DNA from: Nanohaloarchaea archaeon PL-Br10_U2g27
Lineage (GTDB): Archaea > Nanohalarchaeota > Nanosalinia > Nanosalinales > Nanosalinaceae
Reading direction: 5' to 3'
Assembly (NCBI GenBank): GCA_001564035.1
Contig: LKMX01000006.1
Span: 1-20,711, forward strand
Length of the DNA: 20,711 nt
Shown: in pieces, positions 14,833 through 20,434 of the stretch
Numbering within the stretch: the first letter of the stretch is position 1
Layout: each line of letters starts with the position of its first letter
Translations under genes and position numbers: made by a program
The notes under the pieces: generated by a model
What the model was told of the DNA's origin: nothing
Databases searched by the model: none
What the model saw: the letters and a program-made list of their open reading frames with translations, nothing else

Positions 14833-15335
14833 TATTTGTTCACCAAGTATTTTTCATGGTTCTCATCCATGTCTATGAAGTTATCTGCCGCTTCACGGAT
14901 TTCTTTGGCACTGCTTTTACCGAAGCTCATGACTTCAACTCTGCAGCCCATAGATTTTAGATGGTCTACAAGTACTGCGAAGTCTCCATCACCAGTCACA
15001 AGAACGACCGTATCAAGCTTTTTAGCTTGCTGCACCATATCGACTGTCATGCCGAGGTCCCAGTCTCCTTTCTTCTGTCCTCCATAAAACTCTTTCAACT
15101 CCTTGATCTTGACTTCGTAGCCTATTTTCCTTAAGGCCTCAAAGAAATTATTTTCATCAGGAGTATCTGCTTTAATAACGTATGCAGAAGCCCTTAAAAG
15201 CTTTCTATCAACAACTGCTGCGTCTAATACTTTTTTGAAGTCTACTTTAGATTGGTAAAGGTTTTTTGCACTATAGTACATGTTTTGAACGTCAACGAAG
15301 ACGCCTACTTTCTGATCTTTATGTATTTCTGCCAT
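14832..15335 (-). CDS. NYN-domain (LabA/DUF88-like) putative ribonuclease
   Basis: A 167-residue NYN-domain protein of the PIN-like nuclease superfamily. The first strand VGVFVDVQNMYYSAKN (10-25) holds the first Asp and the typical D-x-x-N. The middle GDWDLGMTVDM holds further acids, and TGDGDFAVLVDHLKSMG is the hallmark near the C-terminus. Such proteins are single-domain metal-dependent RNases in known cases. The start is supported by a TATA-like GTTAAAATTTAA (about 15353-15364). It overlaps the CBS-HPF gene by one base, so the two proteins may act in one pathway, for example RNA or ribosome turnover under stress. Confidence 0.88.
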   Translation of the reverse strand: MAEIHKDQKVGVFVDVQNMYYSAKNLYQSKVDFKKVLDAAVVDRKLLRASAYVIKADTPDENNFFEALRKIGYEVKIKELKEFYGGQKKGDWDLGMTVDMVQQAKKLDTVVLVTGDGDFAVLVDHLKSMGCRVEVMSFGKSSAKEIREAADNFIDMDENHEKYLVNK

Positions 15336-15444
15336 TTTCTATCTTACCTAAATTAAATTTTAACTATTCTAATAGAGAATAATTTTCTGTAAATATATTT
15401 AGACAACAGAATGTTTTAATGATGAGGCCTCGGACAGAAGAAAC

Positions 15445-15455
15445 AATATTTAAGT
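15445..15455 (+). promoter_or_regulatory. TATA box of the Tat lipoprotein gene
   Basis: AATATTTAAGT is centred about 27 nt before the ATG at 15477. The putative operator at 15455-15472 lies between this TATA and the start. Confidence 0.5.
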
Positions 15456-15472
15456 GTTACTGTATAGTAACA
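15455..15472. promoter_or_regulatory. Inverted repeat TGTTACT-N4-AGTAACA (putative operator)
   Basis: Seven-base arms with a 4-nt spacer occupy the space between the TATA box and the predicted transcription start of the lipoprotein gene, a classic repressor position. Its right part matches the motif at 10933-10948 at 15 of 16 positions. Confidence 0.5.
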
Positions 15473-15476
15473 AATT

Positions 15477-15863
15477 ATGGATAATTATAATAGACGAGAA
15501 GTACTTGCTGGCATTGGAGCAGGAATTACAGGCCTAGCAGGCTGCACATCAGAAAACAACTTGGAAGATGTAGATCAGGCATTAGACGATGAATGCTATG
15601 ATTTAGAGCTTGGGCCTGAAGAAGAAACAACAGTGAATATAGATGGAGCAGAATACACTTTTGAGAATGTCGCAGTAAAGGACGCTGATTCAGGCGTTTT
15701 AAGAGTAAACAGCACTCTGCAAAAAGTATATCAAGGCGAGAATATTCATTTAGAGGGAGAAGAAATAGAACTGTACCTAGAGGACGGGGCAGAAGTAGAA
15801 GATATCTACCAGTTCGGAGAAAATGAAGGGTTGATAAAAATGAGTTTAGGCCCAAACTGCTAG
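15477..15863 (+). CDS. Tat-exported lipoprotein, function unknown
   Basis: A 128-residue protein with a twin-arginine signal (NRREVLAGIGAGITG, RR at 6-7) ending in a lipobox LAGC with C23 as the lipidated residue. This is the export route favoured by haloarchaea, which fold proteins before export. The mature part of about 105 residues is acidic and beta-rich, with two further cysteines (DECYDL and the C-terminal NC) that could pair. No family is recognised. The ATG follows a TATA box and an inverted-repeat operator candidate, so the gene is probably regulated. It is convergent with nfo, with 8 bp between stops. Confidence 0.75.
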   Translation: MDNYNRREVLAGIGAGITGLAGCTSENNLEDVDQALDDECYDLELGPEEETTVNIDGAEYTFENVAVKDADSGVLRVNSTLQKVYQGENIHLEGEEIELYLEDGAEVEDIYQFGENEGLIKMSLGPNC

Positions 15864-15871
15864 AAAACGTC

Positions 15872-16708
15872 TTAACCCCTCAACTCTTTAATTTTCTCTA
15901 TATTTTCTTTGTAACTCTTGCCATCAGATGTCGGAGTTTCCAAAATCATTGGCAAGTCTCGGAACGCCTCACAGTTAATAACATTAGAGAATCCTTTATC
16001 GCCAATATTTCCTTCGCCAATATGCTCGTGGTTGTCTTTCTCTGAGCCTTTCTCATCTTTCGAGTCATTCAAGTGAAGTACTTTCACATTTTCTAGGCCT
16101 AAATCTTCTTTGATTTCCTGGATCATATCGTTGAATCCTTGTTCTTCTCTCAGTTCGTAGCCGGCCGCATGTGCGTGACACGTATCAATACACACTCCAA
16201 CATTGTCTTGTGACGTGCCTTCGACCATCTCTCTGAGCTCGCCGAACGATCTGCCCAATGTAGTGCCCTTTCCAGCAGTGTTCTCGAACAATAACGTGAC
16301 CGAACTTGGAATATCCAAGTCATCAACCGCCGAGACAATCGTTTCGATACCGTTTTCTCTCCCGCTGCCGGTGTGCGCCCCAGGATGGAAAACAACGTAC
16401 TCAACACCAAGTTTTTCAGCAGCGTAAAGCTCTTTCTGAATACATTTCTTGGACTTCTCCAATAAATCATCTTTAGGCGTGGCCAAGTTAACCAAGTAAG
16501 TCGAGTGAATCACATAAGGGCCTTGACCTTTTTCATCAGCTGCCTCTTTGAAGGCCTCTCCTTCTTCATCAGTATACTCTGCCACCTTCCAAGTCCTTGG
16601 AGACCCAGCGAATATCTGTCCGCAGTTGCCTCCAACATCTTCCTGTCTTTGAATTGCTTTTTTTGCTCCGCCTGAAGTCGATACATGTGCTCCAACCTTG
16701 AATACCAT
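15872..16708 (-). CDS. nfo: Endonuclease IV (AP endonuclease)
   Basis: A 278-residue endonuclease IV, a TIM-barrel enzyme with three zinc ions that cuts DNA 5' of abasic sites in base-excision repair. Visible motifs are GAHVSTSGG near the N-terminus, HSTYLVNLA, VFHPGAHTG, LLFENTAGKG, CIDTCHAHAAGYE, VLHLNDSK, HEHIGEGNIG and ILETPT. These supply the His, Glu and Asp metal ligands. Length is normal. It is divergent from the BtuF-like gene across 38 bp, and both starts appear leaderless or nearly so. Confidence 0.95.
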   Translation of the reverse strand: MVFKVGAHVSTSGGAKKAIQRQEDVGGNCGQIFAGSPRTWKVAEYTDEEGEAFKEAADEKGQGPYVIHSTYLVNLATPKDDLLEKSKKCIQKELYAAEKLGVEYVVFHPGAHTGSGRENGIETIVSAVDDLDIPSSVTLLFENTAGKGTTLGRSFGELREMVEGTSQDNVGVCIDTCHAHAAGYELREEQGFNDMIQEIKEDLGLENVKVLHLNDSKDEKGSEKDNHEHIGEGNIGDKGFSNVINCEAFRDLPMILETPTSDGKSYKENIEKIKELRG

Positions 16709-16713
16709 AAAAT

Positions 16714-16723
16714 AATATTATTG
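16714..16723 (+). promoter_or_regulatory. TATA-like element of the BtuF-like gene
   Basis: TAATATTATT lies about 28 nt before the ATG at 16747 inside the 38-bp divergent spacer. Its position supports a leaderless start. Confidence 0.35.
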
Positions 16724-16746
16724 GAACACAACTTTGTTAACTGTTA

Positions 16747-17472
16747 ATGAAGATCATCTCTGCAGCACCATCCAACACCGAAATCATCTACAAACTAGGC
16801 CTCCAAAAAAACCTGGCGGCAACCACATCACTCTGCAACCACCCTAGAGAAGCGTTAGAAAAACCTAGTATAGGTGGTTGGAGCCAAGCCCTCAGATACA
16901 GTAAAATAGAGGAGATTAATCCAGATATAGTTTTGTTGAGTGACGCTCTTCAGAATGAGCAGGCCTCAAAAATCAGGGAAATGGGTTACGAAACGTTACA
17001 AGTAAACCCGTCCTCTTTGGAAGAAGTGTTTGAAAGCATAGTAAGAGTTGGTAGAGAACTCGGTGAAAAAGATAAGGCCTCTAGGATTGTGGAAGAAATG
17101 AGGAGAGGAATTGGAAAAACTGATTTGAAGGGTCGCAGAATTTACTGTGAGGAGTGGATGAGTCCGCAAATGGTTTCAGGCAACTGGATTCCAGGCCTGA
17201 TAGAAGAGGGAGATGGAGAGTATTTTATCGGTGAAGAGCGGAGCAGAAAGTTTAAACTTGACAGGTTGAAACGTTTTGATCCAGAATACATTTTTTTGAA
17301 CGTCTGCGGAGCAGGTAAAAATGTTGATACTTCAAAAGTTCTAAACAGGCCTGAATGGCAAAGTATAACTGCTGTAGAAAACGGAAATATTTATGTTGTA
17401 GACGATGCATTGTTGAATAGGCCCGGTCCCCGACTGGTAGACGGATTGAGAGAGATTGAAAGGAAAATTTAG
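16747..17472 (+). CDS. BtuF-like substrate-binding protein without a signal peptide
   Basis: A 241-residue protein of the periplasmic binding fold used for cobalamin and iron chelates. It starts directly with the first strand, MKIISAAPSNTEIIYKLGL, with no signal peptide, lipobox or membrane helix. Typical features are CNHPREALEKPSIGGW, INPDIVLLSDAL, a connecting helix about 95-120 and a second lobe with IYVVDDALLNRPGPR. The cytosolic location is odd for an ABC binding protein, but such signal-less forms are common in archaea. A role in handling corrinoid is plausible because the B12-dependent reductase is encoded nearby; this is inference. No permease or ATPase gene is in the window. Confidence 0.8.
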   Translation: MKIISAAPSNTEIIYKLGLQKNLAATTSLCNHPREALEKPSIGGWSQALRYSKIEEINPDIVLLSDALQNEQASKIREMGYETLQVNPSSLEEVFESIVRVGRELGEKDKASRIVEEMRRGIGKTDLKGRRIYCEEWMSPQMVSGNWIPGLIEEGDGEYFIGEERSRKFKLDRLKRFDPEYIFLNVCGAGKNVDTSKVLNRPEWQSITAVENGNIYVVDDALLNRPGPRLVDGLREIERKI

Positions 17473-17477
17473 ACTGT

Positions 17478-17747
17478 TTAAATCGTTCTATATTCTAAAT
17501 CTTCGTTAACAACACTCCATTCGTCTAGAAACCTTTCACGGATCTGGCCGCTCCTAGAAATCTCAAGTATACCACAGTATGGATCAAAGTTTTCTCTAAC
17601 GTAATTCCTCAAACGCCGGTTTACCTCAGTCTCCTCTAAGCCTTGATTCTCTCGAATATCAAGATATAACTCGTCAAGAAACTCATCGACAGCCTTCTCA
17701 GGAACATTTTCTTCTTCAAAAGAATATACAGATTTTTTAGATTCCAT
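17478..17747 (-). CDS. Small unknown acidic protein
   Basis: About 89 residues from the ATG at 17747 (an upstream TTG at 17756 gives three more). The protein is acidic and mostly helical (VDEFLDELYLDIRENQ, NRRLRNYVREN) with one cysteine in DPYCGILE. There is no signal peptide or motif I recognise. It is convergent with the BtuF-like gene, with 5 bp between stops. A TATA-like TATTTATTTTT lies about 25-35 nt upstream. Confidence 0.55.
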   Translation of the reverse strand: MESKKSVYSFEEENVPEKAVDEFLDELYLDIRENQGLEETEVNRRLRNYVRENFDPYCGILEISRSGQIRERFLDEWSVVNEDLEYRTI

Positions 17748-17870
17748 AACCAACAAAGCTGACGCAAACCAAAAAATAAATAGTTAACGCTTTAAAACTA
17801 GAAAAATAAGAAAATAAACACGCCTCATTAAATACTGAGAACGATATTAGGTGTGAAAAGTAAACTTAAA

Positions 17871-17884
17871 GAAAACCGGTTTTC
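17871..17884. terminator. Perfect 14-bp palindrome GAAAACCGGTTTTC after the FAD protein gene
   Basis: It lies 20-33 nt past the TAG of the FAD gene on the minus strand and is followed by TTTAAG. As RNA it could form a 5-bp stem with a CCGG loop. It may be a terminator or a protein-binding site. Confidence 0.35.
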
Positions 17885-17903
17885 AAAATATAGAATTCGA
17901 GGC

Positions 17904-18461
17904 CTATGTATCGTGGTCTTCGTAAGGCTCTCCATACTTATCAGTTAGAAGGTTTACTGCTGCTTTAGCCCCATCACCTATCGCCACACTCGTCTGGTAC
18001 TCCCATGTGTTAGCAAGGCCTGCTGCATAGACTTTTTCTACGGCCTTATTCGAATCGTCTGTGACTATGTGTTTATCCATCATATAAGGGCCTTCAACAC
18101 CTTCCTCAAACTCTATATCGAGTTCAATAAAGCTGAGGTCTCCTGCTGAAGCAATTACCACGTATTCAGATCGATAAACATTGTTTTCAGTCTCAACCTT
18201 CAGGCCTTCCCCTGTCCTCTCTAGACTAGTTACTTTTTCGTTTTCAATCTCTCCATCGAATTCTTCGAGTTTCTCCTTACCTTTTTTTAACAACTCTTGG
18301 CCGCTTACAGAGTCAAAACCAACCAGATTTTGAATATTTGAAGTATTTAGAACTAGAGACTCCTCTGTATCGAGCAATAGTGTTTCTTCCCCGGCTTTTG
18401 CCGCGAAAACTGCTGCCTGGAGTCCTGCAAGGCCTCCTCCTATAACTATGACATCTTTCAT
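17904..18461 (-). CDS. Single-domain FAD-dependent thioredoxin-reductase-like protein
   Basis: About 185 residues from the ATG at 18461 (a TTG at 18467 is less likely). An N-terminal Rossmann FAD site, VIVIGGGLAGLQAAVFAAKAG, and an acidic residue ending the second strand (LLLDTE) are followed by IQNLVGFDSVSGQELLKKG. A C-terminal FAD motif (VYAAGLAN) and VAIGDGAKAAVNLL complete the fold. The NADPH domain and the CxxC of true thioredoxin reductases are absent, so it is a short form as seen in haloarchaea. Its reaction is unknown. It lies downstream of superoxide dismutase but has its own TATA box (18483-18490). An AGGCCT overlaps its stop codon. Confidence 0.8.
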   Translation of the reverse strand: MKDVIVIGGGLAGLQAAVFAAKAGEETLLLDTEESLVLNTSNIQNLVGFDSVSGQELLKKGKEKLEEFDGEIENEKVTSLERTGEGLKVETENNVYRSEYVVIASAGDLSFIELDIEFEEGVEGPYMMDKHIVTDDSNKAVEKVYAAGLANTWEYQTSVAIGDGAKAAVNLLTDKYGEPYEDHDT

Positions 18462-18482
18462 AACCAAATATTCGGAAAGTAA

Positions 18483-18490
18483 GTTATAAG
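18483..18490 (-). promoter_or_regulatory. TATA box of the FAD protein gene
   Basis: The minus strand reads CTTATAACTT, centred about 26 nt before the ATG at 18461. An AGGCCT (18489-18494) overlaps its upstream side, where TFB would bind. Confidence 0.5.
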
Positions 18491-18510
18491 GCCTTAACTA
18501 TGGCCTGTGG

Positions 18511-18534
18511 AAAAGAAAAAAAAGCAAAAGAAAG
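18511..18534 (-). terminator. Poly-T terminator of superoxide dismutase
   Basis: The minus strand carries CTTTTGCTTTTTTTTCTTTT about 10 nt past the stop codon, including an eight-T run. This is a typical archaeal termination signal. Confidence 0.55.
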
Positions 18535-18543
18535 TGGATGAGT

Positions 18544-19134
18544 TTAGAACTTGGAAGTTATCTCATCAAATTTTTGTTCAACGTCTTCCCAGTCCACGTA
18601 GTCAAAGAAGTTGTCTATGAACTTTCCCCTGTCAGGCCCATAGTCGTGGTAGTAGCTGTGCTCCCATACGTCCAGCGCTAGGACTGGGTGAGCGCCCCAT
18701 ACAGCATTCTGATCATGCTTATCTACAACCACGTTGTGCAGCTCATCAGTCATTGGCATGTATACAAGTAGCGCCCAGCCTCCAGCAGCTGAAGCAGCGG
18801 CCTTGAACTCTTCTTTCCAAGCCTCGAAGCTGCCGAAGTCTTCCTCAATTTTTTCTAATAGCTGTCCTTCAGGCTTTCCTCCGCCGTTAGGCGACAAATT
18901 GTTCCAAAATCTGTTGTGAAGAACTGTTCCACAGTAATTATGCGTGAAACTTCTGAGTATACTTCCTGTATCAGAGAAGTCTCCTTCCGTTCTTTGCCCT
19001 TCAAGTTTTTCTTCTGCAGCGTTCCATCCGTTTACATATCCTTGATGATGCGTGTCATGATGCCACTTCAATACCTGCTCAGATAGCCATGGTTCAAGCG
19101 CATCGTACTCATACGGTAGTTCAACTAGTTTCAA
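18544..19134 (-). CDS. sod: Iron/manganese superoxide dismutase
   Basis: A 196-residue Fe/Mn superoxide dismutase, converting superoxide to oxygen and hydrogen peroxide. Metal ligands are H25 (WHHDTHH), H73 (LHNRFW), D155 and H159 (LDVWEHSYYHDYG). GGWALLVY and VWGAHPVLALDVWEH are the family core. The sequence is closest, by memory, to haloarchaeal enzymes. The start is a TTG at 19134, supported by GGTGA 6 nt upstream, making this one of the few genes here with a leader. The gene holds no AGGCCT. The next gene downstream is a flavoprotein, suggesting an oxygen-defence cluster. Metal choice cannot be read with confidence. Confidence 0.95.
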   Translation of the reverse strand: MKLVELPYEYDALEPWLSEQVLKWHHDTHHQGYVNGWNAAEEKLEGQRTEGDFSDTGSILRSFTHNYCGTVLHNRFWNNLSPNGGGKPEGQLLEKIEEDFGSFEAWKEEFKAAASAAGGWALLVYMPMTDELHNVVVDKHDQNAVWGAHPVLALDVWEHSYYHDYGPDRGKFIDNFFDYVDWEDVEQKFDEITSKF

Positions 19135-19140
19135 TTTAAT

Positions 19141-19147
19141 TCACCTA
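19141..19147 (-). promoter_or_regulatory. Shine-Dalgarno that fixes the TTG start of sod
   Basis: AGGTGA on the minus strand sits about 6 nt before the TTG at 19134, and no ATG lies at the conserved N-terminus. It decides the start. Confidence 0.6.
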
Positions 19148-19197
19148 TTGAAGAATTCGAAACCCAAGGCCTAAATCAATTTCTTCTGCAACTCCGA

Positions 19198-19212
19198 ATA
19201 AAAAAGAAAGGA
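19198..19212 (-). terminator. T-rich terminator after the one-pass membrane protein gene
   Basis: The minus strand reads TTTCTTTTTTATT about 36-50 nt past the stop codon at 19248. Confidence 0.35.
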
Positions 19213-19247
19213 ATTGAATATGTTGAACGGCTGAAATTAAGCAGAAA

Positions 19248-19991
19248 TTATTCTACTTCAATTTCGCCTAGCTCTTCTTCAAGGTCTTCAGGAAGCTCTT
19301 CTTGTGCTCCTTCCTCAAGTTCTTCTTCAGGCATCTCGCCTTCCTCAGGCATTTCTTCAGGATCAGGCTGCTGCTCAAACATTTCAATCTGAGCATCAAT
19401 GTCGATAGGCATAAACGTCTCGCCTGTCATAGGATCCTGTTGCTCTGGGAACAAGTAGACTCCATCAGTCGTCAAATAAAACGCCTGCTCGAAGTCCTCA
19501 GTCTGAGTCTCATTCCCTTCTTCAAAGGTCTGAGTCAGCTCCATAGGAACATAGTACATACCACTAACGATCTCAGGATCATCAGTGAACTCGTACTCTT
19601 CAGCCTCAAGCTCTACAATGCTCTCAACTCTGTCCTGAGCTTCACTCGAAGAAATCTCTGCCTCAGCTTCATAGAAGTCAACTACAAGACCAAACATCAA
19701 GCCTACTAAAAGGCCTCCTGCCAGTCCTGCAGCAAGCAAAGCTTCACGCGAAAAGCCTCCTAAAAGGCCTCCACGCGTATCTTCTTCAATCTGCTCTACA
19801 AGATCATCTTCAGCATCCTCTACTTCTACCTCTTCACTATCAATCCTGCTTTGTAGAAAGTCTTTGACTGTTTTCCTGTCCTTGCCGGCTTCTTCAGCCT
19901 CAAGAAGAGCCTTGTAATCAGGGTTTTCTGCATCCCTGATCTGCTGCTTCACATCATCCACAGTAGCATCCAAATCAATGTCTTGGCTCAT
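19248..19991 (-). CDS. One-pass membrane protein with acidic domains on both sides
   Basis: A 247-residue protein. The N-terminal part (about 1-75) is acidic and helical, with VDDVKQQIRDAENPDYKALLEAEE and KDRKTVKDFLQSRI patterns. I associate this small helical domain with haloarchaeal membrane proteins. A glycine-rich helix (about 84-106, ALLAAGLAGGLLVGLMFGLVV) crosses the membrane. The outer part has a helix and a beta-rich section (MYYVPMELTQTF, AFYLTTDGVYLFP) and ends in a Glu/Pro-rich tail (PEEMPEEGEMPEEE). It is not in a known family; a redox or surface role is not supported. A TATA-like CTTTTAAAAGAT (20011-20022) lies 26 nt before the ATG, so the mRNA is leaderless. Confidence 0.7.
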   Translation of the reverse strand: MSQDIDLDATVDDVKQQIRDAENPDYKALLEAEEAGKDRKTVKDFLQSRIDSEEVEVEDAEDDLVEQIEEDTRGGLLGGFSREALLAAGLAGGLLVGLMFGLVVDFYEAEAEISSSEAQDRVESIVELEAEEYEFTDDPEIVSGMYYVPMELTQTFEEGNETQTEDFEQAFYLTTDGVYLFPEQQDPMTGETFMPIDIDAQIEMFEQQPDPEEMPEEGEMPEEELEEGAQEELPEDLEEELGEIEVE

Positions 19992-20010
19992 ATCAAACCA
20001 CTATTTAAGA

Positions 20011-20022
20011 ATCTTTTAAAAG
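20011..20022 (-). promoter_or_regulatory. TATA box of the one-pass membrane protein gene
   Basis: CTTTTAAAAGAT on the minus strand is centred about 26 nt before the ATG at 19991. Confidence 0.55.
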
Positions 20023-20092
20023 CTCACACAAAATTAGGCCCAAATTCAACGAAAGAAACGACAAAAAACCTATCTGTATCGTGACTAATCTT

Positions 20093-20100
20093 GAAAAAAT
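20093..20100 (-). terminator. T-run terminator of tRNA-Trp
   Basis: A six-T run (20099-20094 on the minus strand) lies 8 nt past the discriminator base, as is usual for archaeal tRNA genes. Confidence 0.5.
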
Positions 20101-20106
20101 TAATCA

Positions 20107-20374
20107 TGGGGGCGACAGGATTTGAACCTGCAACCTACCGCTAACCCCAACGATCTTCTGAAAGACCGATCATCAGGAACCATTCCAAGAATGGCTCAGA
20201 GAGATCTAATCATCGAAGCAAAGATCACAGATCTTCTTCAACTGCCTCCCTCTTACAGAAGCAGTGCTTCTCATCCCTCCAGCTACCAGAGAGATGGCTC
20301 AAAGCCATCAAACACTGTTAACTGCTGTAGCAGTTACTGGAGGCGGTCGCTCTCCCGGATTGAGCTACACCCCC
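20107..20374 (-). tRNA. tRNA-Trp(CCA) with a 194-nt intron
   Basis: The exons are 20374-20337 and 20142-20107 (74 nt spliced). The acceptor stem GGGGGUG pairs with CGCCCCC, the D-stem GCUC with GAGC, the anticodon stem ACCGC with GCGGU, and the T arm is GCAGG-UUCAAAU-CCUGU. The loop is CU-CCA-G-A, so the anticodon is CCA (Trp). The discriminator is A and the terminal CCA is not encoded. The intron splits positions 37 and 38. A canonical bulge-helix-bulge can be drawn: CUCC pairs with GGGG, with three-base bulges AG^U and UU^A. Archaeal tRNA-Trp genes often carry an intron at this place, but this one is about twice the roughly 100 nt usual in haloarchaea. Confidence 0.93.
20143..20336 (-). ncRNA. 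tRNA-Trp intron: chain of six hairpins, possible box C/D-type guide
   Basis: Six perfect or near-perfect short hairpins follow one another: 20335-20320, 20309-20293, 20271-20257, 20235-20221, 20197-20177 and 20167-20152. Stems are 6-9 bp and loops 3-4 nt. Between the second and third lies CUGGAGG (20282-20276), complementary to anticodon-loop positions 31-37, followed by GAUGA. In other archaea this intron is a box C/D guide for 2'-O-methylation of C34, and the spacing here fits that rule. Clear box C is not found in the usual place; UGAUGA occurs only near the 3' end and CUGA at about 20200. Confidence 0.5.
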
Positions 20375-20423
20375 TCATAGACCAAATAGGCCTAATCGGA
20401 TAATACAAACATAAGGCCTCAGC

Positions 20424-20434
20424 TTTAAAATATC
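20424..20434 (-). promoter_or_regulatory. TATA box of tRNA-Trp
   Basis: ATATTTTAAAG on the minus strand lies about 50-60 nt before the mature 5' end at 20374, leaving a leader of about 25-30 nt to be removed by RNase P. Confidence 0.45.

Noticed and set aside
20122..20403. Open frame on the plus strand
   Set aside because: It lies antisense to the tRNA-Trp gene and its intron, so it is a chance frame.
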